Positions 24,779 through 33,540 of a DNA stretch of 45,302 nt are shown in pieces (the stretch's first letter is position 1; every line of letters begins with the position of its first letter). Made by a program: the position numbers and the translations under genes. Location: assembly GCF_021602585.1 (NCBI RefSeq), contig NZ_BQIP01000033.1, positions 1 through 45,302 of the forward strand, in the 5' to 3' direction. Source of the DNA: Pseudomonas faucium. Lineage in GTDB: Bacteria; Pseudomonadota; Gammaproteobacteria; Pseudomonadales; Pseudomonadaceae. A model generated the notes under the pieces. That model was not told where the DNA came from. It did no database searches and saw only the letters and a list, made by a program, of their open reading frames with translations.

Positions 24779-25831
24779 ATGTATACCGCCATCGGTTACG
24801 CCGCCCAAACCCCCACCAGCCCCCTGGCCCCCATGACCTTCGAGCGCCGCAGCCCGCGCCCGGACGACGTCGCCATCGACATCCTGTACTGCGGTGTGTG
24901 CCACTCCGACATCCACCAGGCGCGCAACGAGTGGGGCATCGCCGTGTACCCGCTGATGCCCGGCCACGAGATCATCGGCCGGGTCACTGCGGTCGGTGCG
25001 CAGGTCACCGGGCACAAGGTCGGCGACCTGGTCGGGGTCGGCTGCATGGTCGATTCCTGCCGCCACTGCGAGGCCTGCGCCAAGGACCTGGAGCAGTACT
25101 GCCTGGAAGGCCCGACCATGACCTACGCCACCCCCGACCGGGTCGACGGCAGCAACACCCTGGGCGGCTACTCCAGCAGCATCGTGGTCAGCGAGCATTT
25201 CGTGGTGCGCATCCCGGCCGGCATGGACCTGCCCAGCGCCGCGCCGATCCTGTGCGCCGGCATCACCACCTACTCGCCGCTCAAGCACCATGGCGTCGGC
25301 CCTGGCCACAAGGTCGGCATCCTCGGCATGGGCGGCCTGGGCCACATGGGCATCAAGCTGGCCAAGGCACTGGGCGCCGAAGTGACCTTGTTCACCCGCT
25401 CCCAGGCCAAGGCCGAAGAAGCCCGTCGCCAGGGCGCCGACCATGTGATCGTGTCCACGGATGATGCGCAGATGCGCGCCGCTGCCGGGCGCTTCGACTT
25501 CCTGCTCGACACTATCCCGGTGCAGCACGACCTCAACCCGTACCTGGAAACGCTGAAGTTCGACGGCGTGCACATCCTCGTGGGCCTGATCGAGCCGATC
25601 GACCCGGCGCTGCATGCGGCCAACCTGGTGCTCAAGCGCCGGGTGCTGGCGGGGTCGTTGATTGGTGGCATCGCTGAAACCCAGGAAGTGCTGGATTTCT
25701 GTGCCGAGCATGACATCCGCTGCGATATCGAGATGCTCGATATCCGCAATATCAACCAGGCCTACGAGCGCATGATTGCCGGGGATGTGAAGTACCGGTT
25801 CGTGATCGACATGGCCACGTTGCAGGGCTGA
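24779..25831 (+). CDS. Zinc-dependent NAD(P)-alcohol dehydrogenase / aldehyde reductase (YahK-like)
   Basis: A 350-residue medium-chain dehydrogenase. Catalytic zinc ligands are Cys41, His63 (PGHEIIGRV) and Cys159; the structural zinc is held by Cys94, Cys97, Cys100 and Cys108. The cofactor motif is GMGGLGHMG (183-191). Length and the start MYTAIGYAAQTPTSPLAPM match the YahK/cinnamyl-alcohol-dehydrogenase subgroup, NADPH-dependent aldehyde reductases of broad range. GAGG precedes ATG 24779. Likely role: detoxification of aldehydes, under the divergent AraC regulator. Confidence 0.9.
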   Translation: MYTAIGYAAQTPTSPLAPMTFERRSPRPDDVAIDILYCGVCHSDIHQARNEWGIAVYPLMPGHEIIGRVTAVGAQVTGHKVGDLVGVGCMVDSCRHCEACAKDLEQYCLEGPTMTYATPDRVDGSNTLGGYSSSIVVSEHFVVRIPAGMDLPSAAPILCAGITTYSPLKHHGVGPGHKVGILGMGGLGHMGIKLAKALGAEVTLFTRSQAKAEEARRQGADHVIVSTDDAQMRAAAGRFDFLLDTIPVQHDLNPYLETLKFDGVHILVGLIEPIDPALHAANLVLKRRVLAGSLIGGIAETQEVLDFCAEHDIRCDIEMLDIRNINQAYERMIAGDVKYRFVIDMATLQG

Positions 25832-25837
25832 TTGCTG

Positions 25838-25946
25838 TCTGCTGCGCCGCCATCGCCGGCAAGCCGGCTCCCACAGGTGATGCACAGGCCTGAGGGCAGT
25901 GGCTTTCCTGTGGGAGCCGGCTTGCCGGCGATGGCGGCGCAGCAGA
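25838..25946. repeat. REP-containing inverted repeat with 40-bp perfect arms
   Basis: Bases 25838-25877 and 25907-25946 are exact reverse complements around a 29-base loop. Each arm holds CATCGCCGGCAAGCCGGCTC plus an outer TCTGCTGCGCCGC not part of the usual REP. It exactly fills the gap between two convergent stop codons and probably terminates both transcripts. Confidence 0.9.
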
Positions 25947-25947
25947 T

Positions 25948-27264
25948 CTACCAGACCAGCGCCCTGTCCAACCCCTTCCAGAACAACCAGCGCCGCACCT
26001 CGCCATGCTCCCCGGTACCGATCTGCCACTCAGGCCGCCCAGCGCCCAGGGCAATCACCGATATGAACCCGGCATGGCTCGCCGCAACCAGGGTGCGCCC
26101 GTCCGCGCTGATGTCCATGGCGCTGATGGTCGAGCCCAGGTAATGCTGCCAATGCTCCGCCCCGTCCTCGCCAAACGCCCGCAGGTAGCCATAGGCATCG
26201 CCGACGATGTATTCGCCATTGCCCGCCACCCCGGCGTACACCCGCGCGCCCTCCTGCAGCAGCGGGGTGCGTGGGTCTTCGCTGTAGTACTCGGTATCCA
26301 GCCCCGGCAGGTCGGCCACGCGCACGCCCAGCGTGCCGCCGTTGTAGAAATGGCAGGCGTTGACGATCAGCTGGTCGCCCTTGCGGTTGAACAGGGCGAA
26401 GTGCGGGTATTCGCCGCCCGGGCCGATTTGCGCAAGGGGTTGCAGCTGCTCGTCCAGCACCAGGTGCCGGCTGCTCTGCTCACCCAGCACGATCAGCCGG
26501 CCATCTGGCGAGACTGCGCCATGCTCCATGGACAGGCCCAGGGCGATGTCGTCAGGGTCGGTGCCTTCGGCCAGCTCCTCGAGCACCTGCGCCGCACTGG
26601 GCAGCAGGCGCGTGGCGCCCTCGGCGGCCAGCACGAAAATGCCCTCGGCGCTGACCAGCAGCACCCGCTGGCCATCGGCGAAGGGCACCAGCGTGGTGGG
26701 GGTCGGCGGCAGGTCCAGAGGGTCGAACGGATAACCCGTTGGCAACCCCTCCAACCCGTTGGGCCAGGGCAGGCGGGCGACCAGCGGGCCGCCCCAGCCA
26801 TCGCTGACCCTGACCCCTTCGGCGTTGGCCAGGGCGAAATAGCGGCGCTGCGGGCAACGGCCGAAATGATCGATACCGATCACCGGCGTCACGCCGTGTT
26901 CGCCGATGCGCACCACCTGGCCTTTCTCGTAGGGCATGCCGATGCGTGCCAGCAGGCTGCCGTCATCGAGCAGCAGCACCGTGCAGATGCCTTGCCCGTG
27001 TTGATCGAGCAGTGGCACCAGCGGCTGGTGCGCGGGCGGCCAGGCGGCGCGGAAGGCCTGGCGCCGGGTTTCGTCGACGCCTGGCTGGTTGATGGCCTGC
27101 AGGGCCGCCTGCCAGGCCTCGAGCAGGTGTTCGGTGGCCGGGGCCTGGGGTTCTTCGAGGTCGTCCCAACCGTGTTCGCGGCCTTGCGCAACGTAGTGGT
27201 TGATGGCCTGGGCATAGGCCGTGACCGCTTGCTGCCACTGCTGCTGGGGGTGTTGCTTGTCCAT
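25948..27264 (-). CDS. Predicted beta-propeller (WD40-like) protein
   Basis: A 438-residue protein of no known function. No signal peptide or membrane helix is seen, so it is probably cytoplasmic. The first 110 residues are helical (MDKQHPQQQWQQAVTAYAQA, then INHYVAQGREHGWDDL). After that, short repeated beta blades of about 40-50 residues appear: AVSPDGRLIVLGEQSSRHLV, FNRKGDQLIVNACHF and DISADGRTLVAASHAGFISV are typical propeller strands. ATG 27264 is preceded by AAGGAG, somewhat far (12 bases). It is divergent from sotB; no functional link is evident. Confidence 0.7.
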   Translation of the reverse strand: MDKQHPQQQWQQAVTAYAQAINHYVAQGREHGWDDLEEPQAPATEHLLEAWQAALQAINQPGVDETRRQAFRAAWPPAHQPLVPLLDQHGQGICTVLLLDDGSLLARIGMPYEKGQVVRIGEHGVTPVIGIDHFGRCPQRRYFALANAEGVRVSDGWGGPLVARLPWPNGLEGLPTGYPFDPLDLPPTPTTLVPFADGQRVLLVSAEGIFVLAAEGATRLLPSAAQVLEELAEGTDPDDIALGLSMEHGAVSPDGRLIVLGEQSSRHLVLDEQLQPLAQIGPGGEYPHFALFNRKGDQLIVNACHFYNGGTLGVRVADLPGLDTEYYSEDPRTPLLQEGARVYAGVAGNGEYIVGDAYGYLRAFGEDGAEHWQHYLGSTISAMDISADGRTLVAASHAGFISVIALGAGRPEWQIGTGEHGEVRRWLFWKGLDRALVW

Positions 27265-27308
27265 GGACGGATCACACTCCTTGTTCCGTTTGCCTTCAGA
27301 CAGACCGC

Positions 27309-27365
27309 GCATGGTACCCGCAATCCGCCCACGGTTGTGAGGCCCGGCATTGGCGCGTACCATGC
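27309..27365. promoter_or_regulatory. Spaced dyad in the divergent promoter of sotB
   Basis: GCATGGTAC (27309-27317) and its complement GTACCATGC (27357-27365) are 39 bases apart in the 199-base gap between the propeller gene and sotB. It may be a regulator site; no regulator is adjacent. Confidence 0.25.
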
Positions 27366-27463
27366 CCGCATTCCCCCAATAACAAACCCGTGCCTCAGCG
27401 CGGCCGATACTTGGCCCCTGACGCGCGTCCTTTCGCCATGCCTGCGGAGAAAGCATCCCACCC

Positions 27464-28663
27464 ATGAACGGACCCCTACCCAACGACCTGCCACCGACGG
27501 TCGGCAGCGGCAGTTGGCTGAGCGTGATCGCGCTGGCCCTGGCTGCCTTCATCTTCAACACCACCGAGTTCGTGCCGGTGGCGCTGCTCAGCGACATCGG
27601 CAGCAGCTTCGACATGAGCACCGCCCAGGTCGGCCTGATGCTGACCATCTACGCCTGGGTGGTGGCGCTGGCTTCGTTGCCGATGATGCTGCTCACGCGC
27701 AACGTCGAGCGCCGCCGCCTGCTGTTGTTCGTGTTCCTGGTGTTCATCGCCAGCCACGTGCTGTCGTGGCTGGCGCAGAGCTTTGCCATGCTGCTGCTCA
27801 GCCGCATCGGCATTGCCCTGGCGCATGCGGTGTTCTGGGCCATCACCGCCTCGCTGGCGGTGCGCGTGGCACCGCCTGGCCAGCAGGCCAAGGCGCTGGG
27901 CCTGCTGGCCACCGGCACGACCCTGGCGATGGTGCTGGGCATTCCGCTGGGGCGGGTGGTGGGTGAGGCGCTGGGCTGGCGGGTGACCTTCCTCAGCATT
28001 GCCGGGGTGGCGCTGGCCACCATGCTGTGCCTGATGAAATCGCTGCCGCTGCTGCCGAGCCAGAACTCCGGCTCGCTGCGCAGCCTGCCGGTCCTGTTCA
28101 AGCGCCCGGCGCTGGTGATTACCTATGCGCTGGTGACCTTGGTGATCACCGCGCAATTCACTGCCTACAGCTACATCGAGCCGTTCGCGCTGCATGTGGC
28201 GCAGATCGGTGGCGAGCGCACCACGCTGGTGTTGCTGCTGTTCGGTGGCGCCGGGGTGTTCGGCTCGCTGTTGTTCAGCCGCTACAGCGACCGCTTCCCG
28301 CATGGCTTCCTGGTGGGTTCGATCGGCTTGCTGGCTGCTTGCCTGCTGTTGCTGCTGCCGCTGTCGGGCAACTTCTATGCCTTTGCCGCGCTGAGCATGT
28401 TCTGGGGGATTGCGATTTTGAGTTTCAGCCTGTCGTTGCAGTCCAAGACGCTGAAGCTTGCGTCCGATGCCACGGATGTGGCGATGGCGCTGTTTTCCGG
28501 GATCTACAACATCGGCATCGGCGGCGGGGCGTTGCTGGGGAGTATCGTCAGCAGCCAGATGGGCGTGGCCGATATCGGCATGGTCGGCGGCAGCGTGGCG
28601 GTGGCCGGGTTGCTGCTGGCGGTGGCCAGTACCCGGCGCTTTCGCGAGGCGCTTGGCAGGTGA
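27464..28663 (+). CDS. sotB: MFS sugar efflux transporter SotB
   Basis: A 399-residue, twelve-helix inner-membrane exporter. The first helix [17 protein letters not shown] and the segment [20 protein letters not shown] are the SotB/YdeA hallmark; [20 protein letters not shown] and [18 protein letters not shown] also match my memory of the E. coli protein. SotB exports arabinose, IPTG and related sugars, relieving sugar stress. GGAG stands 13 bases before ATG 27464. It is monocistronic; a truncated REP follows. Confidence 0.88.
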   Translation: MNGPLPNDLPPTVGSGSWLSVIALALAAFIFNTTEFVPVALLSDIGSSFDMSTAQVGLMLTIYAWVVALASLPMMLLTRNVERRRLLLFVFLVFIASHVLSWLAQSFAMLLLSRIGIALAHAVFWAITASLAVRVAPPGQQAKALGLLATGTTLAMVLGIPLGRVVGEALGWRVTFLSIAGVALATMLCLMKSLPLLPSQNSGSLRSLPVLFKRPALVITYALVTLVITAQFTAYSYIEPFALHVAQIGGERTTLVLLLFGGAGVFGSLLFSRYSDRFPHGFLVGSIGLLAACLLLLLPLSGNFYAFAALSMFWGIAILSFSLSLQSKTLKLASDATDVAMALFSGIYNIGIGGGALLGSIVSSQMGVADIGMVGGSVAVAGLLLAVASTRRFREALGR

Positions 28664-28678
28664 TTGAGCTTTAGGGCC

Positions 28679-28731
28679 CATCGCCGGCAAGCCGGCTCCC
28701 ACGGGTACTCCAGTATTTTGTGGGAGCCGGC
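28679..28731. repeat. Truncated REP pair
   Basis: CATCGCCGGCAAGCCGGCTC starts a full left arm; the right arm GTGGGAGCCGGC stops short after 12 bases, 8 bases before the stop of the convergent LysE gene. The remaining hairpin still separates two convergent genes. Confidence 0.75.
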
Positions 28732-28739
28732 CTAGAAGC

Positions 28740-29324
28740 TCAGCCCAGCAGCGCGGCCCAGGCCGACACCAGCAACATCCCCGCCAACCCCCGGTTGAAC
28801 CACAGTAACCGCCCCGGTGCCTGCAGCCAGCGCGCACTGCCCACCCCCAGCAGCGCCCAGGCCGTCATGCACGGCAGGGCGATCAGCAGAAACACCAGCG
28901 CCAACTGCCACACCGGCAATGCAGGCGCCGCGAACACGCCTATCACCGCCACGGCCATCATCCACACCTTGGGGTTCACCACCTGCAGGGACGCGGCGCT
29001 CCAGGCACTGAACGGCTTGTCTGCGCCGACCTCCAGCGGCTGCTGCGCGCTGCGCAGAATGCGCCACGCCAGCCAGCTCAGCCACAGCACGCCGGCCCAG
29101 CTCATCAGCTGCTGGGCCAGCGGGTGGCGCAGCAGCAACTCGCCAAGGCCCAGCCCGACCAGCAGCACCACGGCCGCCGCCGCCGCGCAACCGGCCAGGA
29201 TCGGCGCCACGCTTGCGCGCAGGCCCAGGCGCGCGCCATGGGCGAGGATCAGCAAGTTGGTCGGCCCTGGGCTGATGCTGGCGACCAGGGCGAAGAGGAT
29301 GAACGGCAACAACGAATGGGACAT
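28740..29324 (-). CDS. LysE/RhtB family amino-acid exporter
   Basis: A 194-residue, six-helix inner-membrane exporter. The N-terminal FALVASISPGPTNLLILAHG contains the family signature SPGP. Members export lysine, arginine, threonine, homoserine lactone or other small metabolites. GGAG lies 9 bases before ATG 29324. The AraC gene 50 bases upstream on the same strand presumably regulates it, a frequent pairing in Pseudomonas. Confidence 0.88.
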   Translation of the reverse strand: MSHSLLPFILFALVASISPGPTNLLILAHGARLGLRASVAPILAGCAAAAAVVLLVGLGLGELLLRHPLAQQLMSWAGVLWLSWLAWRILRSAQQPLEVGADKPFSAWSAASLQVVNPKVWMMAVAVIGVFAAPALPVWQLALVFLLIALPCMTAWALLGVGSARWLQAPGRLLWFNRGLAGMLLVSAWAALLG

Positions 29325-29374
29325 GGTCAACGGCTCCGAATGATCAGAGCCCCATGCTCGGCGATTGCCTGGCG

Positions 29375-30205
29375 TCAGTCTGGAAGGTTTGAGCAGCGCC
29401 GGCGGTAGTCGGCCGGGGTCAGCTGGTAGGCACGGCGGAACCAGCGCCCCAGGTGGCTCTGGTCGGCAAAGCCCAGGGCCATGGCCACGTCGCTGGGCGT
29501 TTGGCCCTGGGCCAGCAGGCGCCGGGCACGGGCCAGGCGCAACTGGATCAGGTAGGCGTGCGGCGCCAGGCCGAAGGCCGCCTTGAACGCCCGGGTCAGG
29601 CGGAAGCGGTCGACGCTGCAGGCCTGCGCCAGGTCGTCGAGGCTGATGTCCTGGTCGAGGTGGGCATGCAGGTAGTCCCGCGCCCGCTGAGCGGTCAATG
29701 GCAGGCGCGGGTCGGGGTTCAGGCGCTTGCGCCAGTGCAGGTGGCGGGTGAGGCAACTGAGCAGGTCATCGGTGGCGGTCTGCCGAACGATGCGCAGTTC
29801 CTCGCCATGCACGGCCTGGAAGGCGCGGGCGGTGGCACCGGCCAGGCGCAGGTCGTGGCACAGCGGGTCGGCGATGCTTGGCAGGCTGTCGCTTGGCGCC
29901 TGCTCGAACAGCGCGCGCAACTCGGCCTCCAGCCAGTGCGGCTGCAGGTACAGGGTGGAGTAGGTGAAGCCCTCTTCGGTGGGGGCGTGGCCATTGTGGA
30001 TGTCGCCGGGTTCGAGCAGAAACACATGCCCCGGCGTGCTGTGGTGGCGCACCTTGCGGCAATCGAACTGCTGCACGCCTTGCTCGGTGAAGCCGACCAG
30101 GAAGCTGTCGTGCCAGTGCGGGTCGTAGGCATGGCCGACGAAATGCGCACGGACCGACTCGATGCCGGTGCCGGCGTCTTGCTTGAGGTCGATCCAGTTG
30201 GGCAT
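29375..30205 (-). CDS. AraC family regulator with cupin sensor domain
   Basis: A 276-residue regulator. The N-terminal cupin (HAYDPHWHDSFLVGFTEQG, then FLLEPGDIHNGHAP) binds the effector; the C-terminal HTH pair includes SLDDLAQACSVDRFRLTRAF and ALGFADQSHLGRWFRRAYQL. It sits directly upstream of a LysE exporter and is co-directional, so it likely activates export of the compound it senses. Confidence 0.88.
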   Translation of the reverse strand: MPNWIDLKQDAGTGIESVRAHFVGHAYDPHWHDSFLVGFTEQGVQQFDCRKVRHHSTPGHVFLLEPGDIHNGHAPTEEGFTYSTLYLQPHWLEAELRALFEQAPSDSLPSIADPLCHDLRLAGATARAFQAVHGEELRIVRQTATDDLLSCLTRHLHWRKRLNPDPRLPLTAQRARDYLHAHLDQDISLDDLAQACSVDRFRLTRAFKAAFGLAPHAYLIQLRLARARRLLAQGQTPSDVAMALGFADQSHLGRWFRRAYQLTPADYRRRCSNLPD

Positions 30206-30263
30206 GGCGGTGGGGCTGCTGTGGTACAGGGCAGTACACCTTAGCGCGTCGGCGCCGACGGGT

Positions 30264-31163
30264 TTAGAACATTTGTGCAGGCTGCAGGGCGCTGAAGCGC
30301 TCGCGCAGCCACAGGTGCAGCTGCGAAACCGCAGGCGAAAGCTGCTTGCGGTGCGGGCACACCAGGGTCACCGGGGTGAGCTCGCCGGGGTGCTCCGGCA
30401 GCAGCACCTGCAGCTCGCCGGCCGCCACGTTGGCGCTGACATCCAGCCACGACTTGTAGGCAATGCCTTCACCCAGCAACGCCCAGCGCCGCACCACATC
30501 GGCGTCGTCGCTGAACAGCGGGCCACTGACCTGCACCGTGCGGTTGCCGAGGCGCCATTTGTCATACACGCGCCCCAGCTGCAGGTACAGCAGGCAGGCA
30601 TGCTGTTGCAGGTCGTCCAGCTGCTGCGGGCGACCGTGGCGCGCCAGGTACTCCGGCGAGGCCACCAGCACCCGGCGGTTCCACGGCGCCAGCGGCAGGG
30701 CGATGTAGTTAGCGTGCTCGTTGAGGCCGTAGCGGATGGCCACGTCCACCGGGTCGCGGAACAGGTCGGCGACCTGGTCGGAAAGAAAGAAGCGCAGGCT
30801 CAGGTCGGGGTGGTCGCGGCGAAAGTCACTCAACCACGGCAGCAGGATATTACGCCCAAGGTCCGAAGGCGCCGACACCTGCAGCACGCCGCGCAGGGTG
30901 CTGTGCGCGCCGTGCAGGTTGTCGCGCCCCTGGCGCAGGCTTTCCAGCACGTTGAGCGCGGTGGGCAGGTACAGCTCGCCTTCGGCGGTCAGGCGCAGGC
31001 TGCGGGTGGTGCGGGCGAACAGGCGCACATCGAGGTCGCGCTCCAGGCGCTTGATGGCGGCGGCGACTTGCCCGGGCAACAGGTCGGCCTCGTGGGCGGC
31101 GGCAGTGAAACTGCCCAAGGCGCTGCTGCGCACGAAGAGTTCGAGGTCGGTGATGCGCAGCAT
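30264..31163 (-). CDS. LysR family regulator, divergent from nfsB
   Basis: A 299-residue regulator: DLELFVRSSALGSFTAAAHE begins the winged HTH, then IKRLERDLDVRLFARTTRSL; the effector domain is of the CrgA/DsdC-like class (VDVAIRYGL, PEYLARHG). ATG 31163 has GGAG 6 bases upstream; a GTG six bases earlier is less likely. It shares a 104-base promoter region with the nitroreductase gene and probably regulates it. Confidence 0.88.
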   Translation of the reverse strand: MLRITDLELFVRSSALGSFTAAAHEADLLPGQVAAAIKRLERDLDVRLFARTTRSLRLTAEGELYLPTALNVLESLRQGRDNLHGAHSTLRGVLQVSAPSDLGRNILLPWLSDFRRDHPDLSLRFFLSDQVADLFRDPVDVAIRYGLNEHANYIALPLAPWNRRVLVASPEYLARHGRPQQLDDLQQHACLLYLQLGRVYDKWRLGNRTVQVSGPLFSDDADVVRRWALLGEGIAYKSWLDVSANVAAGELQVLLPEHPGELTPVTLVCPHRKQLSPAVSQLHLWLRERFSALQPAQMF

Positions 31164-31185
31164 TTTCACTCCAGAAGATAAAGTG

Positions 31186-31221
31186 TTCCTGCATTTTGCC
31201 GGTTTTTCTTATCTGCAGGAA
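31186..31221. promoter_or_regulatory. Inverted repeat between the LysR gene and nfsB
   Basis: TTCCTGCA (31186-31193) and TGCAGGAA (31214-31221) are perfect complements 20 bases apart, in the divergent promoter. It suits a LysR tetramer site. Confidence 0.45.
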
Positions 31222-31267
31222 AGATAGTATGCGGCCCATGTCCTCATCCCATTATCGGAGTCACCCC

Positions 31268-31921
31268 ATGGATACCGTCTCGCTGGCCAAGCGCCGCTAC
31301 ACCACCAAGGCCTACGATGCTGCGCGCAAGATCCCCCAGGCCACCATCGATGCCTTGCTCGAGCAACTGCGCCATAGCCCCTCGTCGGTCAACTCGCAGC
31401 CTTGGCACTTCGTCGTCGCCGACAGCGCCGAGGGCAAGGCGCGCCTGGCCAAGAGCACTGTCGACGGGTATGCCTACAACACGCCGAAGATTGTCGATGC
31501 GTCCCATGTCATCGTGTTCTGCACCCGCACCGAGATGACCGAGGCGCACCTGGACACGCTGCTCGATCAGGAAGCCGCCGACGGGCGTTTTCGCGATGAG
31601 CAGGCCCGCGCCGGGCAGAACCAGAGCCGCCGTCACTATGTGAACCTGCATCGTTTCGAGCACAAGGATGTGCAGCACTGGATGGAGAAGCAGACTTACC
31701 TGGCGCTGGGCACCGCGCTGCTGGGCGCCGCCGCCCATGGGCTGGACGCAACGCCGATCGAGGGTTTCGACAGCAAGATCATGGATGCCGAACTGGGGCT
31801 GCGTGAGCAGGGGTACACCAGTGTGGTGGTGTTGAGCCTGGGTTATCGCAGCGAGGCGGACTTCAATGCCGGGTTGAACAAGTCGCGGTTGCCGGCTGCC
31901 AAGGTGTTCACCTTCCTTTGA
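31268..31921 (+). CDS. nfsB: Oxygen-insensitive NAD(P)H nitroreductase NfsB
   Basis: A 217-residue FMN enzyme, the same length as E. coli NfsB. SPSSVNSQPWHFVVADSAEG is the flavin-binding start; IVDASHVIVFCTRTEM, LDQEAADGRF and ATPIEGFDSKIMDAELGLRE are strongly NfsB-like. It reduces nitroaromatics and quinones by two-electron transfer. GGAG sits before ATG 31268. Divergent LysR control is likely. Confidence 0.88.
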   Translation: MDTVSLAKRRYTTKAYDAARKIPQATIDALLEQLRHSPSSVNSQPWHFVVADSAEGKARLAKSTVDGYAYNTPKIVDASHVIVFCTRTEMTEAHLDTLLDQEAADGRFRDEQARAGQNQSRRHYVNLHRFEHKDVQHWMEKQTYLALGTALLGAAAHGLDATPIEGFDSKIMDAELGLREQGYTSVVVLSLGYRSEADFNAGLNKSRLPAAKVFTFL

Positions 31922-32235
31922 TGGGGGCGTGAAGGTGTATGCCGTGATTGTGATGGTGTACTCGAGATCGAGCGCCGCCCGCGCGGCGCATCGCGGATAA
32001 ATCCGCTCCTACATTTGTTGCAACGTGCCATGGTCTGTCAGGCCATAGTTGTCCGCTTTTGCCGCCCGCCGAGATATTGCGTCGTACAAACAAGGCTGGC
32101 AACCATGGCCTATCAGGCATTGGCACGTTGCAACAAATGTAGGAGCGGATTTATCCGCGATGCGCCGCGCGGGCGGCGCTCGGTCTAAAACCCACAAAAG
32201 ATCTCAAGCCAGGCCTCAGCTCACAGCACCTCACC
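31922..32235. other. 314-base non-coding interval between convergent genes
   Basis: It lies between the nfsB stop and the cysteine desulfurase stop. Almost all of it is one long imperfect palindrome (see 31969-32182). Short frames inside it lack ribosome sites and codon bias; no gene is supported. Confidence 0.7.
31969..32182. repeat. 214-bp palindrome with 62-bp perfect arms
   Basis: Bases 31969-32030 and 32121-32182 are exact reverse complements. Inside, 21 of the next 29 pairs also match, leaving a centre of about 30 bases. Each arm carries CATCGCGGATAAATCCGCTC, the repeat also found at 23641-23683, and ACATTTGTTGCAACGTGCCA. A bidirectional terminator or a paired, inverted mobile repeat (MITE/REP-like) is likely. 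Confidence 0.9.
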
Positions 32236-33390
32236 TCACCACAACGCCCCCGCCCCCGCCGCAACCACCCGCGCAAACACCTCGATCGCCTTGTCCACGT
32301 CCGCCTCACGGGTAAACCGCCCGATGCTGATGCGCACGCTCTTGCGCGCCCGCTGCTCATCCAGCCCCATGGCCAGCAGCACATGCGATGCTGCATTGCT
32401 CGCCGAATTGCACGCCGAAGTCGTCGACAATGCCAACTCGCTGGCTAGGGCCAGGCTGTTGAACCCCGGCGCCTCGATGCACAGGTTGAGGGTGTGGGGG
32501 ATGCGCTGCTGCGGGCAACCATTGAGGCTCACCCCAGGCAAAGCCAGCAACCCTTCGCGCAGGCGTCGAGCCAGCTGGTCCAGGCGCTGGTGCTCGCTAT
32601 CGCCCGGCTGCCCGGCGAGGGCGAAGGCGCTGCCCATGCCGACGATCTGGTGGGTCGGCAGGGTGCCCGAACGCAGGCCACGCTCGTGGCCGCCGCCGTG
32701 AATCTGCGCGCGCATCAGCGCCCGCGCACGCGGGCCGACGTACAACGCACCGATGCCCTTGGGGCCATACACCTTGTGCGCCGAAAACGACATCAGGTCG
32801 ACCGCCGTGTTGCGCAGGTCGATGGCCAGCTTGCCTACCGCCTGGGCCGCGTCCACGTGCAGCAGTGCGCCATGGGCGCGCACCCGCTCACCGATGGTGG
32901 CGAAGTCGGTGACGGTGCCCAGTTCATTGTTCACCGCCATCAGCGACACCAGGCGGGTATCGGCGCGCAGGGCCGCTTGCACCGCGTAAGGCTGGATCAG
33001 GCCCGCCGCGTCCGGGGCCAGGCGGGTGACGGCCCAGCCTTGACGCTCCAGTTCGTTGACGGTATCGAGCACGGCCTTGTGTTCCAGCTGGCTGGTGATC
33101 AGGTGGCCGGGCTCGCCGATGCCCTGGGCGATGCCCTTGAGCGCGAGGTTGTTGGACTCGGTGGCGCCCGAGGTCCACACCAGTTCGTCGGCACTGGCGC
33201 CAACGCGCTCGGCCACTTGCCCGCGGGCCTGCTCGACCGCGTCACGGGCTGCCTGGCCGTAGGCATGGCCGCTGGAGGCGGGGTTGCCGAAATTCACTTG
33301 CTGGCCGAGGCAGGTGAGCATGGTTTCGATCACCCGGTCGTCGACCGGGGTGGTGGCGGCGTAGTCGAAATAGAGGGGGGCGCTAGGCAT
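32236..33390 (-). CDS. Cysteine desulfurase, IscS-like
   Basis: A 384-residue PLP enzyme that removes sulfur from cysteine for Fe-S clusters or thiolated tRNA. The PLP lysine is Lys206 (SFSAHKVYGPKG), His104 lies in the conserved QLEHKAVLDT, and the catalytic cysteine is Cys327 in STTSACNSASNAASHVLLAM, the long mobile loop of class I (IscS/NifS) enzymes. No iscU, iscR or other Fe-S genes are near, so this is an orphan copy distinct from the housekeeping isc operon; its specific acceptor is unknown. ATG 33390 gives the family-typical start APLYFDYAATTPVD. Confidence 0.88.
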   Translation of the reverse strand: MPSAPLYFDYAATTPVDDRVIETMLTCLGQQVNFGNPASSGHAYGQAARDAVEQARGQVAERVGASADELVWTSGATESNNLALKGIAQGIGEPGHLITSQLEHKAVLDTVNELERQGWAVTRLAPDAAGLIQPYAVQAALRADTRLVSLMAVNNELGTVTDFATIGERVRAHGALLHVDAAQAVGKLAIDLRNTAVDLMSFSAHKVYGPKGIGALYVGPRARALMRAQIHGGGHERGLRSGTLPTHQIVGMGSAFALAGQPGDSEHQRLDQLARRLREGLLALPGVSLNGCPQQRIPHTLNLCIEAPGFNSLALASELALSTTSACNSASNAASHVLLAMGLDEQRARKSVRISIGRFTREADVDKAIEVFARVVAAGAGALW

Positions 33391-33540
33391 GGGGGCGGGT
33401 CCGTTGCTGTCGTCGTGGAATCGTCGATCGTGGCAGCAAGCGTACCCGCGCTTGGCGAGATGGTTTTGTCCTTTTCTTGATGCTTGAGGGGTTGGGTGGA
33501 GAAAATTTTTCTCCTTTATGTCAGCCAAGTAGAAATTAAT

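Noticed and set aside
31922-32315. Small genes inside the long palindrome
   Set aside because: Several 60-90 codon frames cross it on both strands, but they are mirror images produced by the inverted repeat and lack ribosome sites.
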